Assembly (NCBI GenBank): GCA_944472155.2 | Contig: OX235277.1 | Location: 35,102,804-35,166,803, forward strand | Length of the DNA stretch: 64,000 nucleotides | Reading direction: 5' to 3' | DNA from: Trichobilharzia szidati | Lineage: Eukaryota > Platyhelminthes > Trematoda > Strigeidida > Schistosomatidae | Part shown: piece by piece, positions 34,945 to 46,070 of the stretch | Position numbering within the stretch: position 1 is the stretch's first letter | Layout: each line of letters opens with the position of its first letter | Notes under the pieces: model-generated | What the model was told of the DNA's origin: nothing | Database searches by the model: none | Seen by the model: the letters and a program-made list of their open reading frames with translations, nothing else | Position numbers and translations under genes: made by a program

Positions 34945-34993
34945 CGGATATGAAAGCTAATAGGTACCATTTGAAGTGGACAAGCAGTAACAT
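34945..34993 (-). CDS. Exon 1: signal-peptide exon of the secreted micro-exon gene
   Basis: ATG at 34,993-34,991 opens MLLLVHFKWYLLAFIS, a compact hydrophobic signal sequence, and ends after one base of the next codon at a strong donor (GTGAGTTT). Joined to exon 2 the split codon is GAG. The next exons follow at 34,441, 31,969 and 30,545, all in phase 1. A first exon coding only the signal peptide, followed by short symmetric exons, is the known architecture of schistosome micro-exon genes. A (TA)n tract lies 40 bp upstream. No promoter motif can be assigned confidently. Confidence 0.6.
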
Positions 34994-35031
34994 AGCGGAG
35001 ATACGCCAGCCTATGAAGCGATATATTTAAA

Positions 35032-35085
35032 ATATATATATATATGGATATATACGTATATATATATATATATATTGGTCCTAAT
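35032..35085. repeat. (TA)n microsatellite
   Basis: Interrupted TATATA run just upstream of the putative first exon of the minus-strand gene. Confidence 0.85.
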
Positions 35086-35099
35086 TAACTGAGGCTTTT

Positions 35100-35965
35100 G
35101 TTTTAGATTTCACAAACTGAAATTTATCGTAAGATGCGTCTTACAGAAAGTCATACCATCATCAGATGACTGTGAAATGTGAGATGATCTGATATTCTTC
35201 AATGAATAGCATTTCTTTAAATTAAGTTTACTCAAACAAAAGCATAAACTCAGTACTATTCAGACTCCTACACAAAGAATATTACCACAATAAGCGAAAA
35301 GAATGAGCTCCAAAATGAAAAGAGTTTGCTCACTTGTAGACAATGAATGGTGATTATCGCCACAATCAACTTGCATTCAACTATATTTGTGGCGTGATAA
35401 TCTGAGCAGTAAGTAGGCTTAGTAAAAACACACAAAGATGAAGAAATTAGGAATAGAGTCTTGAAAAGAAGTTAATTTACCTGAAAAGATCATTACACAA
35501 ACAGAATGTCAGATTATGTAGTATATTCACTGGAACTGTAAACTGTAGAATATATGCACACTTGAAATATGCCTTGGCGTCCTTATGGTGAAATCAGATG
35601 TGTTGATGGAGTGCAATAATTGAAACACATTCTGCACAGCTAAGAAAGTGCGAAGAAATGAAATTGATACACTATACTCTTCTCCGATGTCTATCACTAA
35701 TATCATCACTACCCTTTATGGAACACGTATCCATTTCACTTCACTCATTTTGCGCTGTTCAGCTGACTCCATAATTGTTTACCAGCTTTCATTTTCACCC
35801 TACACTATCTCCACGACGTCATCCTCAGGCTCAAGCTGAAGTCGTCGCTACCTATTCAAGTCCTCACTGTGACCTGTCTGACACATGCGGTCAGCCAATG
35901 GTCACCTCAGCATGTATCCAATCTATGTTCATTTCTCCTGGCATATTTTTTGGTGATTGATTTCT
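35100..35965. other. Gene-free stretch upstream of the minus-strand gene
   Basis: Around 35,790-35,860 the plus strand (CATCCTCAGGCTCAAGCTGAAGTCG...) resembles the array sub-repeat (CATCCTCAAGCCGAAATAATCG), so a diverged relative of the sub-repeat is present. The promoter of the micro-exon gene would lie here but no motif is diagnostic. Confidence 0.4.
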
Positions 35966-36715
35966 GGATGATTCGGAGTGGTTTCCTTGCTGGCCAACCG
36001 AACTTCAATATTAAGAGGAGGCAGGTGCTGATGAAAGTTCGCAGCAGCTTATCGGCAAATGCTATCTATGATGCTGCAAGTGTCTATAATAAAAAGGATT
36101 ACTGATTTGAAATTAGCGTTGAAAATCAGAATTGCATTCCTGACGCTCAGTGGTGACAGATTTCCATGCTGTTCACAGAATACTGAATGTCTGTTTAATG
36201 CTTTTACCATCTTAACTTTGACACGCTCACTTGTGCTGTTTGTAGTTAAAACGATGTTTGTATTTTCCCAAAGATGGCTATTGATGCCTGTTGTTGTTAT
36301 CTGGGTGTTTTCATCACCTCTAACTTCTCTGTATTCGCTCTGATTGCTCTCTTTGCTTCTTCTTCTTCTTCCGTCCAATTGTTGGTTTTTTACCACATAT
36401 CTTTACGCGTGTGTGACGTTACAGCTTTGTCATCCGTGTAGTTCACACCTTCCAGTGGCTTCTCGTCAGTCACACGTATACCAACCTTCTTGCTGCGCTT
36501 GGTCGTTTGCACGGTCCAGTCAACTAGAAGCTGGAACAGCAACAGTGATATTTGACTCTTGTGTACACTGGCGGTGCCACTAAGAATTACTTGACAGGCG
36601 ATATAATCATATAGCCTTTGATCGGTACTCCATGAAGATTCAGAGATCTCCGTAGTGTTGAGTTTGTTCCCGAATCGCTCGACGATCAACGCCATCGACA
36701 CATTTTACATAGTCG
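35966..36715 (-). mobile_element. Decayed RTE-like LINE fragment (reverse transcriptase)
   Basis: The minus-strand frame 36,701-36,390 contains LLLFQLLVDW and LEGVNYTDDKAVTSHTRKDM, recognisable as RTE motifs B and C with the FADD centre changed to YTDD. The frame at 36,396-36,049 continues with RNAILIFNANFKSVI, matching NNKIRIFNTNFKSVL in the array LINE. It belongs to another, older subfamily. Confidence 0.75.
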
Positions 36716-37139
36716 ATGAAGTTGAATCAGAGATTTGACTGCCATGTAATGCTTAGTCAGTTGATGATGTATAGTGATACAGTTTGATGTTTACATGACA
36801 TATATTTCCGGAATTGAGCTTGTTTCTAGCGGAGCTTTGCAATCTGAAGCATCTTGCAGTCTCTATAAAATTAGGCAGCATGGACTACGGTATATTTCGC
36901 ACCAGTTTTCGCAATGGCTTAATTTTCCTTGTTTGTAGTTTGATAAGACAGACTTTCTTTCAGTCGGTATGTAAAATTCCTTCTTTCCAAAACGTCTGCG
37001 AAAGTAGCATGAGCATATCTTTTCAGATAATTACGTTGGTTTTCAAAATTTCTATGGAATTACACAAAAAATACAATGAAAAACAAAACGATGTTGTTAT
37101 TACTGACGTTTCGCCACTTAATGGTTTTTGTTAATATTT
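36716..37139. other. Stretch without recognised features
   Basis: An open plus-strand frame (36,814-37,134) with no recognised motif; it may be upstream debris of the Penelope-like element that follows. Confidence 0.3.
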
Positions 37140-38290
37140 GTTATGTGAATTACAAATAATTTCGCCAAATACAAATTCCCAAATTCATCCCTCCATGTGT
37201 TGTTGGTTGATTTCCTGTTTGTCATTCGGTCACTTGGAAATACTACTATTACAAATAATGGTTACATTTTGGCGTCGCTATGGAATTAAATGATCTTGGA
37301 AAGTTTACTGTGAACAGTTCGCCGTTGAAGATCGACGATTTTCTTGAATGCTTTGTCGCACGGTGCATGTCAAAGAATGTTTGTGATGACAAAATTTCAG
37401 CTCATTTTATTACTACAACTGGGCTAGATAAATACAGTCGGCCTCCCGGCCATTGTTCTTCAACTACTCTAAAGATAAACTATCGCATTTGACCACTTCC
37501 ATGTGTATCTACCAATTCACATGCTCTTGCAGAGCGAGGTATATAGGTCGTCCGATGCGAGTTTTATCTAAAAGAGTTCAAGAACATTATCCCGCCTGGC
37601 TACGGAAACGTAACACTGGAGCAATAAGGAGCGCCATTATTGAGCATATACTCAACACTGGTCATTCGATTTGCAAGGAGAAGTCGTTCAAAGTAATCTA
37701 TAAAGTCAAAAGAAACCTTCCAAAATCGACAAGCTTCCGTATACTTTGTATTACCGAAGCCTTAGCGATTTGGATAGAAAAGCCTGATTTATGCACACAG
37801 AAGAAACTTCTCCACCCCCTCCTACTACCGTGGGTTTAATTTCAAGTTTATCTGTCATCAACATTTTGTTATCAAATTTTTTTTTGCAATTTCGATATAA
37901 TAATTTTTAGTAACTAATCCATTCAATCTTTTCACCTATTATCTAGTTTATTTTCATAATTGCCTCCATACTCCTTCACTAACATCTAATCTTTCTAAAT
38001 ATGTCTATATTACGTAACCCTACTCACATCTTACCAATCTTCACCCCACTTAGTTACAACTTTGATTATTAATCACACATTTTAATTTCTTTATTATTTC
38101 GATGATGTAATCAACAACCCACATTAACTGTTATTTTGATTTTGACAAACTTAATGTACACACACATACAAAATTAATTGTATATATTTGCGACTGTACA
38201 GCTAAGTGAATGAATTCGCCGAAAAGAGACTCTTCGCTGAACAAATTTGTTCTTATACATCTAATAAACAAACTTATATGGAATTGCATA
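37140..38290 (+). mobile_element. Penelope-like element, C-terminal half and 3' flank
   Basis: The GIY-YIG endonuclease module is best preserved here (37,453-37,839). The upstream frame (37,280-37,492) runs into it after a frameshift near 37,470. The 3' flank carries GACTGTACAGCTAAGTG and CGCCGAAAAGAGACTCTTCG, also seen in the other copies. The reverse transcriptase part is missing, so this is 5'-truncated. Confidence 0.75.
37453..37839 (+). pseudogene. GIY-YIG endonuclease domain of a Penelope-like element
   Basis: A 128-residue frame. CIYQFTCSCRARYIGRPMRV contains the GIY-YIG-type core; then come the Arg and Glu-His motif (KRVQEHYPAWL) and AIIEHILNTGHS, ending with LCTQKKLLHPLLLPWV. In Penelope-like retroelements this C-terminal domain nicks target DNA for primed reverse transcription. 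Three related, more decayed modules lie at 3.0, 30.0 and 33.0 kb. Confidence 0.78.
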
Positions 38291-38449
38291 TGCGTGATCC
38301 CTTGTAGCAAATCGAGTATATAACTGGCTGATTAAAAAAGTATAAATGGGGGTAAGTTGACGCCTTACACGGGATGGAAATACTTTTATCCATACAGTCT
38401 TCCACCTAATTTTAGACTAGTTTACCCCGACTGGTTCTCATTCTGTAAT

Positions 38450-41400
38450 TAAATCCCGGTTGCATTGTTTGTTCTTCCGTATAATTAATCCTTTGGATTC
38501 CAAGTGGAATACAGCGCCTTAACAGCACGTCTCCACTTTGTTCTATTTGGCACTGTCCTCATCATCTGGGTTCACGATTGCCATAATCTCTCATCTCTTC
38601 CTCGCATGATGTACTCCATTTCACCCTCAAATGACCCACTTGTCATTTCCCATTGGGTTTCCAGTCGAGTGATGGCTTGCATCGCGCGCCATGTCATTCA
38701 ATGACCTTCTCAACATATGCCCAATTCATCTCCATGTTCCTCTGCATATTTGTTGAGAACTTGATCTTGGTTGGTTTGTTCCCAGAGTTTTTTGTCGTTA
38801 ATTCTTTCAAACCCATCATTTTATCTTTAGTGTGTAGCGAAGGCAGCTGCTGATAAGCTTGTGACTTGTTGAAAATCCTTTTCGTGACACGCAGTGCACG
38901 TTTCTGACCCATATAGAAGGACTGACTGACTTGACAGTGGTGTTGGAAGTGTGAAATTCGCTTCTTACCCTGACTGCAGAAGATTTCCAATACGGTTTCA
39001 GATTGATGAAGGAGTATCATGCCCCTTCCGATTCTGGCTTTGACATCTCCATCCATGCTGTTCGCCTGTGGTCGAAACAATGCATCCTAGATAAGTTAAG
39101 GAAGTGACCTCTTTCAAATCTCTCCTGTTGATGGTGATTGGTATAGCTTTCTAGTGTCGTTGGTTGGTTATCTGCACCACGTCAATCTCCTCTTTGTTCA
39201 TCTTGAGCCCTACCTTCGCTGCCAACTTCTTCAGCCAGCCTTTTGCTTTTCGCTCGCAAATCTTCGATTTTGTGTGACATCAAACATAAATCATTTACGA
39301 AATCCAAACCTTCTAGAGTCTTCTTGTTGGTCCAACTCATTCCTGTCTTCTCACTACCTGCGCACAGTCTGATGCATAATGCAGTCTATCACATTTACGG
39401 ATATCATCGGTGATAATAGGCAGGCAGCCTAGTCCTACTCATTTATTCACCTCGAACACCTCGCTGAGTCTTTCGTTGGGGATCACCTGACACGTGACAT
39501 TGCCATATAGCTGTTGAATGAGGTTTATAAATACTTGGAGCATACCGTAGTCTAGAAGTGATTTCCTGATTACTTCATGGTCAACGTTGTTGAAGGTCTT
39601 TTTGATGACGATAAAGTTATGGTAGAGGTTTGACTGCAGTTCTATGCTTTGTTCGATGAAGATGCGCAGATTTTCAACTTGATCCGCACATGATTTGCCC
39701 TTCTGAATCGAGCTTGTTTATGTCGGAGTTCCCCATGCAGTGCATCTTTCGTTCTCTCCACAATGATGTGACTCAGTATTTTGCTTGTCGTGGACAAGAT
39801 CACGATTCTGCAGCAGTTCTTACAATGGTATAAATCGCACTTTTTTGATAGTTTGACGAGGTAGCCTTTCTTCCATCGGCAAGTACCTTTCCCTCCTTCC
39901 GAACCTTTTGCAGCAATGACACGAGCATAACTGCTGCAGTCTCTGGGTCCGTTTTCAGTGCTTCCAGAGGAATTCCGTCCAGCTCTGCTGCCTTCCTGGA
40001 CTTCAGTAGCTTGATCAAATGTAGGATTTTTGCCTTCATTGGAAGACTGGTATCTACTGGGACTTCTGTGCGTACTGTGTTGGTAGTGTTTCTGGGCCGG
40101 TAGCAGGTGATGGTTGATTCAAGAGTCCTATGAAGTGATCAGCTCATCGTCTCATTTTTTCTCCACTTCGGTAATCAGGCTCCCTTGAACACCTTTTCAT
40201 AGGTTTCACCTGAATTGATCTCTTCTTGGATAGACATGGTTATCTGATATCATGTTCCAAGGCTTCTTTTGCCTGCGGCCTGTTCTGCTTCACTGTCATT
40301 TCCAGTGTGTATCAGAATTGTCTTTTGTCTTTCCTGGCATTCTTCTTTACTTCTTTATTCAGTGCAGTGTACACTGGACTTAGCTTCTCCTGATATTCAT
40401 CTTAGTATTGTTCCATATTCCGTTTCACCATTCTCCTCCCTTCTGTTAGCCCCCAGGTGGCCGTCGACAGGCATTCTTTGTCTTCTCTATTCCTTCTTCC
40501 TGAAACGCTTGCACACGTTTCCTTGAACACCACCTTCAGAGAGTTCCAACGTTCTTCCACGCAAGCCTCCTCAGTGAAACCACGTAGTGTCTCCAACTTT
40601 GCTCTGATGGCTACAGTGAGGGCATCTTCTTTATTTTCGTCTTTAGGTTTCTGAGCGTTGAAATAGAATTGTGGTCTGTTCTTGGTTGCGCTGAAGGCTT
40701 TCGACCTGACCTTGATGATTCTTTGATTTAGATAATAGTCTTGGCCGGCATCTGCTCCCCTTCTCAAATTTGTGTCCAGAAAACTTCGTCTCTACTGAAG
40801 TTCAGATAAAGTTTATCTGGATTTGTCTCCATCAGGTGAAATCCACATAGTCCTCTGTGTGTCCTTTTGCTTATACACACTATCTCCGACCACCAATTCA
40901 CTGAAGGCGCAGAAATCTGTGAGGAGTCCTCTATTATCATTCATTTCCCTGAGCCTCCCGATCCATGGTGGTTTCTCTTCCCGTATTGTCCGCTCCCAGT
41001 GCGGTATTCATATCTCCCATGAGGATTTTCATGTCACCATTTGGGATGTTGTCCATCAGTGTTTGTAATTGTCAGTAAAATCCCCCCTTTCCTCTTGTCC
41101 CGCATTGTTTGTAGGTGCGAAGCATTAGATGACTGTTAGTCGTCAGTACGCTCGCCGACCATGCACATGGTCCGGGGTTCAATCACCGGCCGACGCATAC
41201 CCGATATCCATGGTCGGCCTGCTAAACTTGGCCTACCGATATCACATGTTGAAAATTCCATACTCGTATCAAAAATACTGTGAGGAATTAAGCTATAAAA
41301 AATTTAATTAATTAATTTAAGTTGAAGCTTGTTGTTATGATCCTGCAAGAGGAGATTGGTTCCTATGGTATTAGGGTTTTGGCTGACAGTTGTGACATCG

Positions 41401-41680
41401 TGGTAACCACTCACTGTGTAAGTGGGTGTCGTTTGGGTGACCGGAGTAGAATTTGGTTAGTTCACATCCATTCTATCCTTTCTCGCAGATTCTCAGCTCT
41501 TCTATACTATATCTCTTCGTTTCTTTGGCTACCTGGTTAGCCTTCCCAACCTCCTACATTGCACAAAAATTTACTTCCCCAGTCTTATTCCTGCTTTCAT
41601 CCAGAGAAGACACATTGGCTGACTGGCCTACCTAAAATTTTCGCCAGCCCGCGTCATTGAGGCTCTCTAATTCTAGCGTA
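38450..41680 (-). mobile_element. Decayed full-span RTE/SR2-like LINE
   Basis: Reading the minus strand, the whole element can be followed. The 5' region near 41,640 (AATGACGCGGGCTGG) matches the array copies. Next come endonuclease remnants (41.1-40.8 kb), a linker/RT frame at 40,767-40,402 (EERWNSLKVVFKETC), the RT fragment LIKLLKSRKAAELDGIPLEA at 40,039-39,800, and the C-terminal frame at 39,080-38,694 (RNMEMNWAYVE). Many frameshifts separate them, so it is much older than the array copies. A SINE interrupts it at about 41,127-41,325. Confidence 0.82.
41127..41325 (+). repeat. tRNA-derived SINE inserted in the decayed LINE
   Basis: Starts with a tRNA-like head (GTTAGTCGTCAGTACGCTCG then GGTCCGGGGTTCAATCACC, a box B). 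It ends in an A/T-rich tail (AAAAAATTTAATTAATTAATT) and splits the LINE's endonuclease region between the IMT and CYAP parts. Target-site duplication could not be read with confidence. Confidence 0.6.
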
Positions 41681-42042
41681 GAACAATTTAGTTTTCTTAT
41701 TTTGAATTTTTGAATGTTTTATTGTGCATTGTAGTTTCTGTAGAAGTTTGTTTAGTTTTGTATGGTGGTGTCAGTAGCTCCAATTCAAACCCTCCCTATA
41801 TACTTGGGGTTGTGACCGGCTAGATATTTAGCAAGCCAGTAAACTAGGATAGATTGGGACTTGATATAAGTCAATTTTCTATTGCTCTCTTTCAACTGAC
41901 ATTGTAGGAACAGTAGTCGTTTCAGTCTGTTTTTCTACTGTAAACGACCGTTTAGACGTTAAATGTTCAATTTTGCAATCAAACCGACAATTACATCAGT
42001 AATCAATAACGCATAATCCTTGATGATCCTCCACTGTATACT
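41681..42042. other. Stretch without recognised features
   Basis: AT-rich sequence between the LINE's 5' end and the second copy of the dispersed repeat; nothing supportable. Confidence 0.4.
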
Positions 42043-43220
42043 GCTGGCTTCAACTATTCATTCCTGTAGAACTATGTTCTCAACTGTGACTCAGACATAT
42101 TAAATAGACACTTCATCTACCAAAGAGCTCCGTTTCACCTCATTTAGTTTATTGTGAACATTGATTCAGGGAGCACGTCTAACACTTTATGCAAGTTCAA
42201 CAAACAGTTTTACATGAGAAAAAATATGGTGTGGTTCTGACGTCTACTTCTTCACTGCTAGTAAACTGTTTGGTGACATGACTTGAAAGTTTTGTTCACA
42301 GCACACTGGCAAATCAACCTTGCCTTCGGGACTGGTTTGTTGGTGACACCGTTATTATCTATGTTATGGAGCAGTACCTAGGGAATTCTTCCGAAAACTG
42401 AAGCACAACCCTTCCAACTGTAAAGTGTGTTATTCAGCATAGATCTTCCCACTCTTGGTCATGGCGACTTAAGACCAGCTACTTCCGATTACGTATCAGT
42501 GTATGGAAGGCAATATGGACTGAGTAATTATTACCACCCAATCCTGCCTTACTTTGGTGAGGAGACTGACTTGTTCGTGAACCGAAGGTGTGATATCAGC
42601 TTATGTTGCTCTCAAATTTTCACCTGGTGCCTACTCTCTAAATTGTTCTCCTCATTCTCGAATACATAGAAGAATGTCGAGTATTACTCCTAGTTGGATT
42701 TCCATTAGCTATAATTACCCGCTGATAGACAAAATGTGAGTTCTGTGTCACTCACTTCCACCCTCTATCCAACTACTGACTAGAGTGAACAAGGAGAACT
42801 GGAAGATGACACACGCTTCATAAGTGGCATTTCTTGCAGCAGTAATTGGTCAATATCACCATGTCATGGAGGTGGTAATCAACCAAGAAAAGCAGTGCTC
42901 CAATTGGAAGGTGGAAATATTTAAGAAAGCTTGAACCAGTAGATTACACAACGTGCATTTTGAGGATCTTCGACGAGTAATTAGGAAGCAAACGTGTGCT
43001 CAAACTGACTGCATAACAAGCAATTAAAGATGAAGTATTCAGAATAATAATGTGATTATGACAGCTATAATCTATGAAAGGCTTGGTAGGAGAGAATATT
43101 TTTCAATGTTTACATTCATGAACTGATGGCCGAGGCTCGGAAAGGAGCTGAACTAATTTCTTCTAAAATACATAGACCTGACTGGCTTCTTCAGGGGGAG
43201 CCTGATGGTGTCAACTGTAT
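42043..43220. repeat. Dispersed/segmental repeat, copy 2, left part
   Basis: Same orientation and high similarity to 1-1,180. The frame corresponding to 384-635 is kept (42,427-42,669). The site of the 722-763 micro-exon is 43 bp long here, with a stop, so not usable. Confidence 0.8.
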
Positions 43221-44295
43221 GTAAAGGCGACATTAAGGTTGGGGCACACTTCAACAACAGCGTCTCAAGGGATGCAAACGCACGGGTGACCTTCAGCAGA
43301 CCAGTCATAAACATAAGGAATTTTAGCTCAAAAACTGACGTATATCTACAAGGAAATGCATGAAAACACATTAAACAGGTTATCTTTCGCTGATATTCTA
43401 ACGACAGAAGACAAGGACCAGGCAATAGATCGTTTATTGAGAACATCAACAGATATTTATAAATTTTTATGTACATTATTATTCATTATTATTAGCAGAT
43501 AAACAGCGTCTTCTGACTGGTTGTTTTCTAGCCAAAAGTCAATCCGTCATCTCTTTGTGGCCGTTTCTTTGAAGTTCAAACCATATATCTGCAAATCGTA
43601 TCCGCCCACTAAAAGTCTTTGTCCTTGTTTTTCTCATGACAAAGATCTGGGACGTAAAGATTGACGGGAATTGCTGTCTAACAATTTTGGCTAGCAGACA
43701 GCTCTCACCACAACATAACTTAAAAATAGGTCCCAGCTATCATGAAGTGTATCAGTTTCCAAGTTAGACTGGTTTCTCTACATGTATTCACCGAGGTGAC
43801 TGAAGATGAGCTGTATTTGCGAATCGCTTATCTTTCTTATCCTGTTGTGCATTCCTCCTCAAAGCCCTCGGTTGACTAACTATGGTTTCCAGTAAGAGGA
43901 TGGATGACTACTTACCAGGAAAATGTGGATAATAAAACAAATTAAAATAAATGACATCAACTATAAATCTATCCCTAATAGTAACGCTAACCTTAATCCT
44001 AACCCTAATCATAACCCTTATCCAAACCTTAATTCAAACCCTAACGAGCTATTAACACATTTCCCAGCATTACTTAAAAACGTGATCAGGGTGAAATTTG
44101 CTGCTTAGCTGGTGAATAGCATTGATATTTGAGCTGATAATGACAGGTACCTTTAGCCAACGACTAGCATGCATTCGCGGTCATTGAAGCGATTGCACTC
44201 CTGGGACGCTATTGTTGAACTCCGCCTTATTGCTAGAGTAAGGAGACCCAAATAATTACATGCGTAGAAAGTGGTTAAATTACTCTGTTGATATA
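43221..44295. other. Insert between the two parts of repeat copy 2, left portion
   Basis: Nothing recognised apart from the telomere-like tract at 43,975-44,046. A plus-strand open stretch (about 43,221-43,350) has no recognised motif. Confidence 0.35.
43975..44046. repeat. Degenerate interstitial telomere-like tract
   Basis: A run of variants of CCCTAA (CTAACCTTAATCCTAACCC and further CCTAATCATAACCC-type units) on the plus strand, about 12 imperfect hexamer units. Confidence 0.65.
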
Positions 44296-44309
44296 ATAAT
44301 AGAACTCGT

Positions 44310-44485
44310 GCACTGTGGCAGAGTATAACTCCATTGCGGATAAAATTTATTTTGATAAAGTTTCACATTGTCATACAGTAATATTTATTGGAGACGTTTC
44401 GAGCACAATTTATTGTTCAGTAAATATTACTGCATAACACTGTGAGACTTTATCAAAATAAATTTTATCCGCAATGGAATTACAC
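44310..44485. repeat. Foldback element, second copy with a shortened right arm
   Basis: The left arm CCATTGCGGATAAAATTTAT is matched by the reverse complement ATAAATTTTATCCGCAATGG at its right end. GACGTTTCGAGCAC is present only in the left arm, so the right arm has an internal deletion relative to the 27.8 kb copy. Confidence 0.8.
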
Positions 44486-44769
44486 TCTATTGATACTCCA
44501 ACCTAAAACTGAGAGCTATTTTTATCATATGTGAGAGAAAGATATCTTCTGTAGCACTTCTATACAGTTTTCATGCATTTTTTTCATAAATATATGTATT
44601 CCATACACGAAATTGCCTCTTTTACGTGACTGTTGAGTTCGAGGTCATTCGCTGATTGGTAGTTAGTGGTGCTTATTGCTTAAGTTGGCCGAATCATTCA
44701 CTGATAATTATTGTTCATTCTGCATGTCTAATGTTTCACTTCAGTACTTGAACCAAGGTGTACTTACCT

Positions 44770-44860
44770 CCTGTGACAAGCAAAGCAGCAGACACACAGG
44801 CAATGAAAACAGAACACGAGCTGTGTAGGGGGAACGTTCATTACACAAATTCAACTTTTT
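44770..44860 (-). other. Hydrophobic, donor-ended segment just 3' of the terminal exon
   Basis: About 40-100 bp after the TAG of the terminal exon, the minus strand carries a hydrophobic stretch (CSVFIACVSAALLVTG in the frame ending at phase 1) followed by a perfect donor GTAAGTAC. It lacks an in-frame ATG. The homologous bases at 54,290-54,355 are cut by a LINE. It may be a signal-peptide exon of a neighbouring gene copy or a 3'UTR coincidence. Confidence 0.3.
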
Positions 44861-44896
44861 AAAAATGCGAGAGTTCAGTCTCAGAGTCTAACAGCT

Positions 44897-44973
44897 CTAC
44901 TGGTCTTCGTTAAAGTTTAGTTTCTGAAATTCTTGTATCTTCTGGTCCAGATAATTGACTCCTGAGTATCTTC
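44897..44973 (-). CDS. Terminal exon of a second micro-exon-type gene (minus strand)
   Basis: Minus strand: acceptor TATTTTCTTTACTTGCAG, then phase-1 frame GA|RYSGVNYLDQKIQEFQKLNF and NEDQ, ending at TAG (44,897-44,899). The same exon occurs on the plus strand at 54,177-54,253, with the same acceptor, length and stop position and amino-acid changes between them. Preservation of frame and acceptor in two diverged copies supports a real coding exon. The upstream exons of this gene are not certain; a candidate lies at 45,146-45,213. Confidence 0.6.
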
Positions 44974-45145
44974 CTGCAAGTAAAGAAAATAAAACATTAA
45001 CCAGTGTACATAATATAGGTTTTCTTATCACTACATCTGTAATGCACAAAAGCAATAGCCACAACCAAAGAAGGAAGAAGATGAAGAGGGCGTGAGAGAT
45101 GTGTGTATTTTGACTATGCCAAGCTTGAAGTGCGCGGGTACACAG

Positions 45146-45213
45146 CTAATTATCATCGTTAATAACAAACCCAGCTGAAAGGTCCTCTAGTAGAGTTATG
45201 TCAGCATTTCTTT
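45146..45213 (-). CDS. Candidate alternative terminal exon
   Basis: Minus strand: acceptor CTCTTATCTTTCAG, then phase-1 frame AA|RNADITLLEDLSAGFVINDD and N, ending at TAG. Same phase as the other exons, but with no paralogue to confirm it. It lies 170 bp upstream of the terminal exon at 44,897-44,973, so the two could be alternative ends. Confidence 0.3.
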
Positions 45214-45544
45214 CTGAAAGATAAGAGGAAAAAGCTTATTTAGTAATATTATACTGGATTTTATCTCATTACACATTTTACTCCTAACGTAATCATTTAT
45301 AATTCCTGCGTGAAATTGACATGCAGTAGGTACATTCTCGAAATCAGATTTCAAAAATTACCTATTTAGTTATTTGTACTTTTTTTTAATGTTTCTCCCA
45401 CATAAACCAGTGTTCCAGTATAAATTTAAATCAACAAATCATATTATATATTCTGTCATTTCTAATTAGGGTACATATGTTCATGCCTGCAAAAATTGAT
45501 TGTCCCTGTTCCAGAAATGAATTATTATTATTATTATTAAAACT

Positions 45545-46070
45545 ATTATAATCTGTAAAAGGCTTAGTAGGAGGGAATATTTTTCAATTTCTACATTCAT
45601 GTACAGGTTGCTGAGGCTTGGAAAGGAGCTGAAGTAATTACTTTTAGTACACACATATATGGCTGGCTTCTTCAGGTGGATTCCGATGATCTCATCTGTA
45701 TGTAGAAGACTAACTCAAAAGATGAAATGAATATTAGTAGGAATGCGATGAATAATTTTACATGCTTTATTAGTATCGCTTTTACTCTCACTACAAACAA
45801 GGTGTACTAGAACAGAGCTGTGAATAGATCTTGTTCACGATTTTTGTGTAAGCATGAAGGATGCTGTTCGGAAATCCGATGATGGACAAGGCTAGTTATG
45901 TGGCCAATCTAACTGGTTTCAGAGGAGCAGTCAAACTGGTGGATATGCACAGAGGAGGTGAAATAAGAAGCGCTTCAATATTAAGCGGAATGCAAGTTGT
46001 ATTTACAGGAATGACGGATTCAGACAGAATTGAACCTGATTCCAATACGCCTCACCACCCGCTGAACTGA
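45545..46070. repeat. Dispersed/segmental repeat, copy 2, right part
   Basis: Matches 1,021-1,546. The first ~180 bp also matches 43,060-43,220, so this block flanks the 2.3-kb insert on both sides as a direct repeat. Confidence 0.8.
45861..46070 (+). other. Open frame in the repeat, unrecognised
   Basis: 69 residues containing DKASYVANLTGFRGAVKLVD and MTDSDRIEPDSNTPHHPLN. The equivalent frame near 1,352-1,548 is identical over most of its length but has a TGA where this copy reads VVFTGM. It may be a host exon captured in the repeat or part of an element; no family is recognised. Confidence 0.25.
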
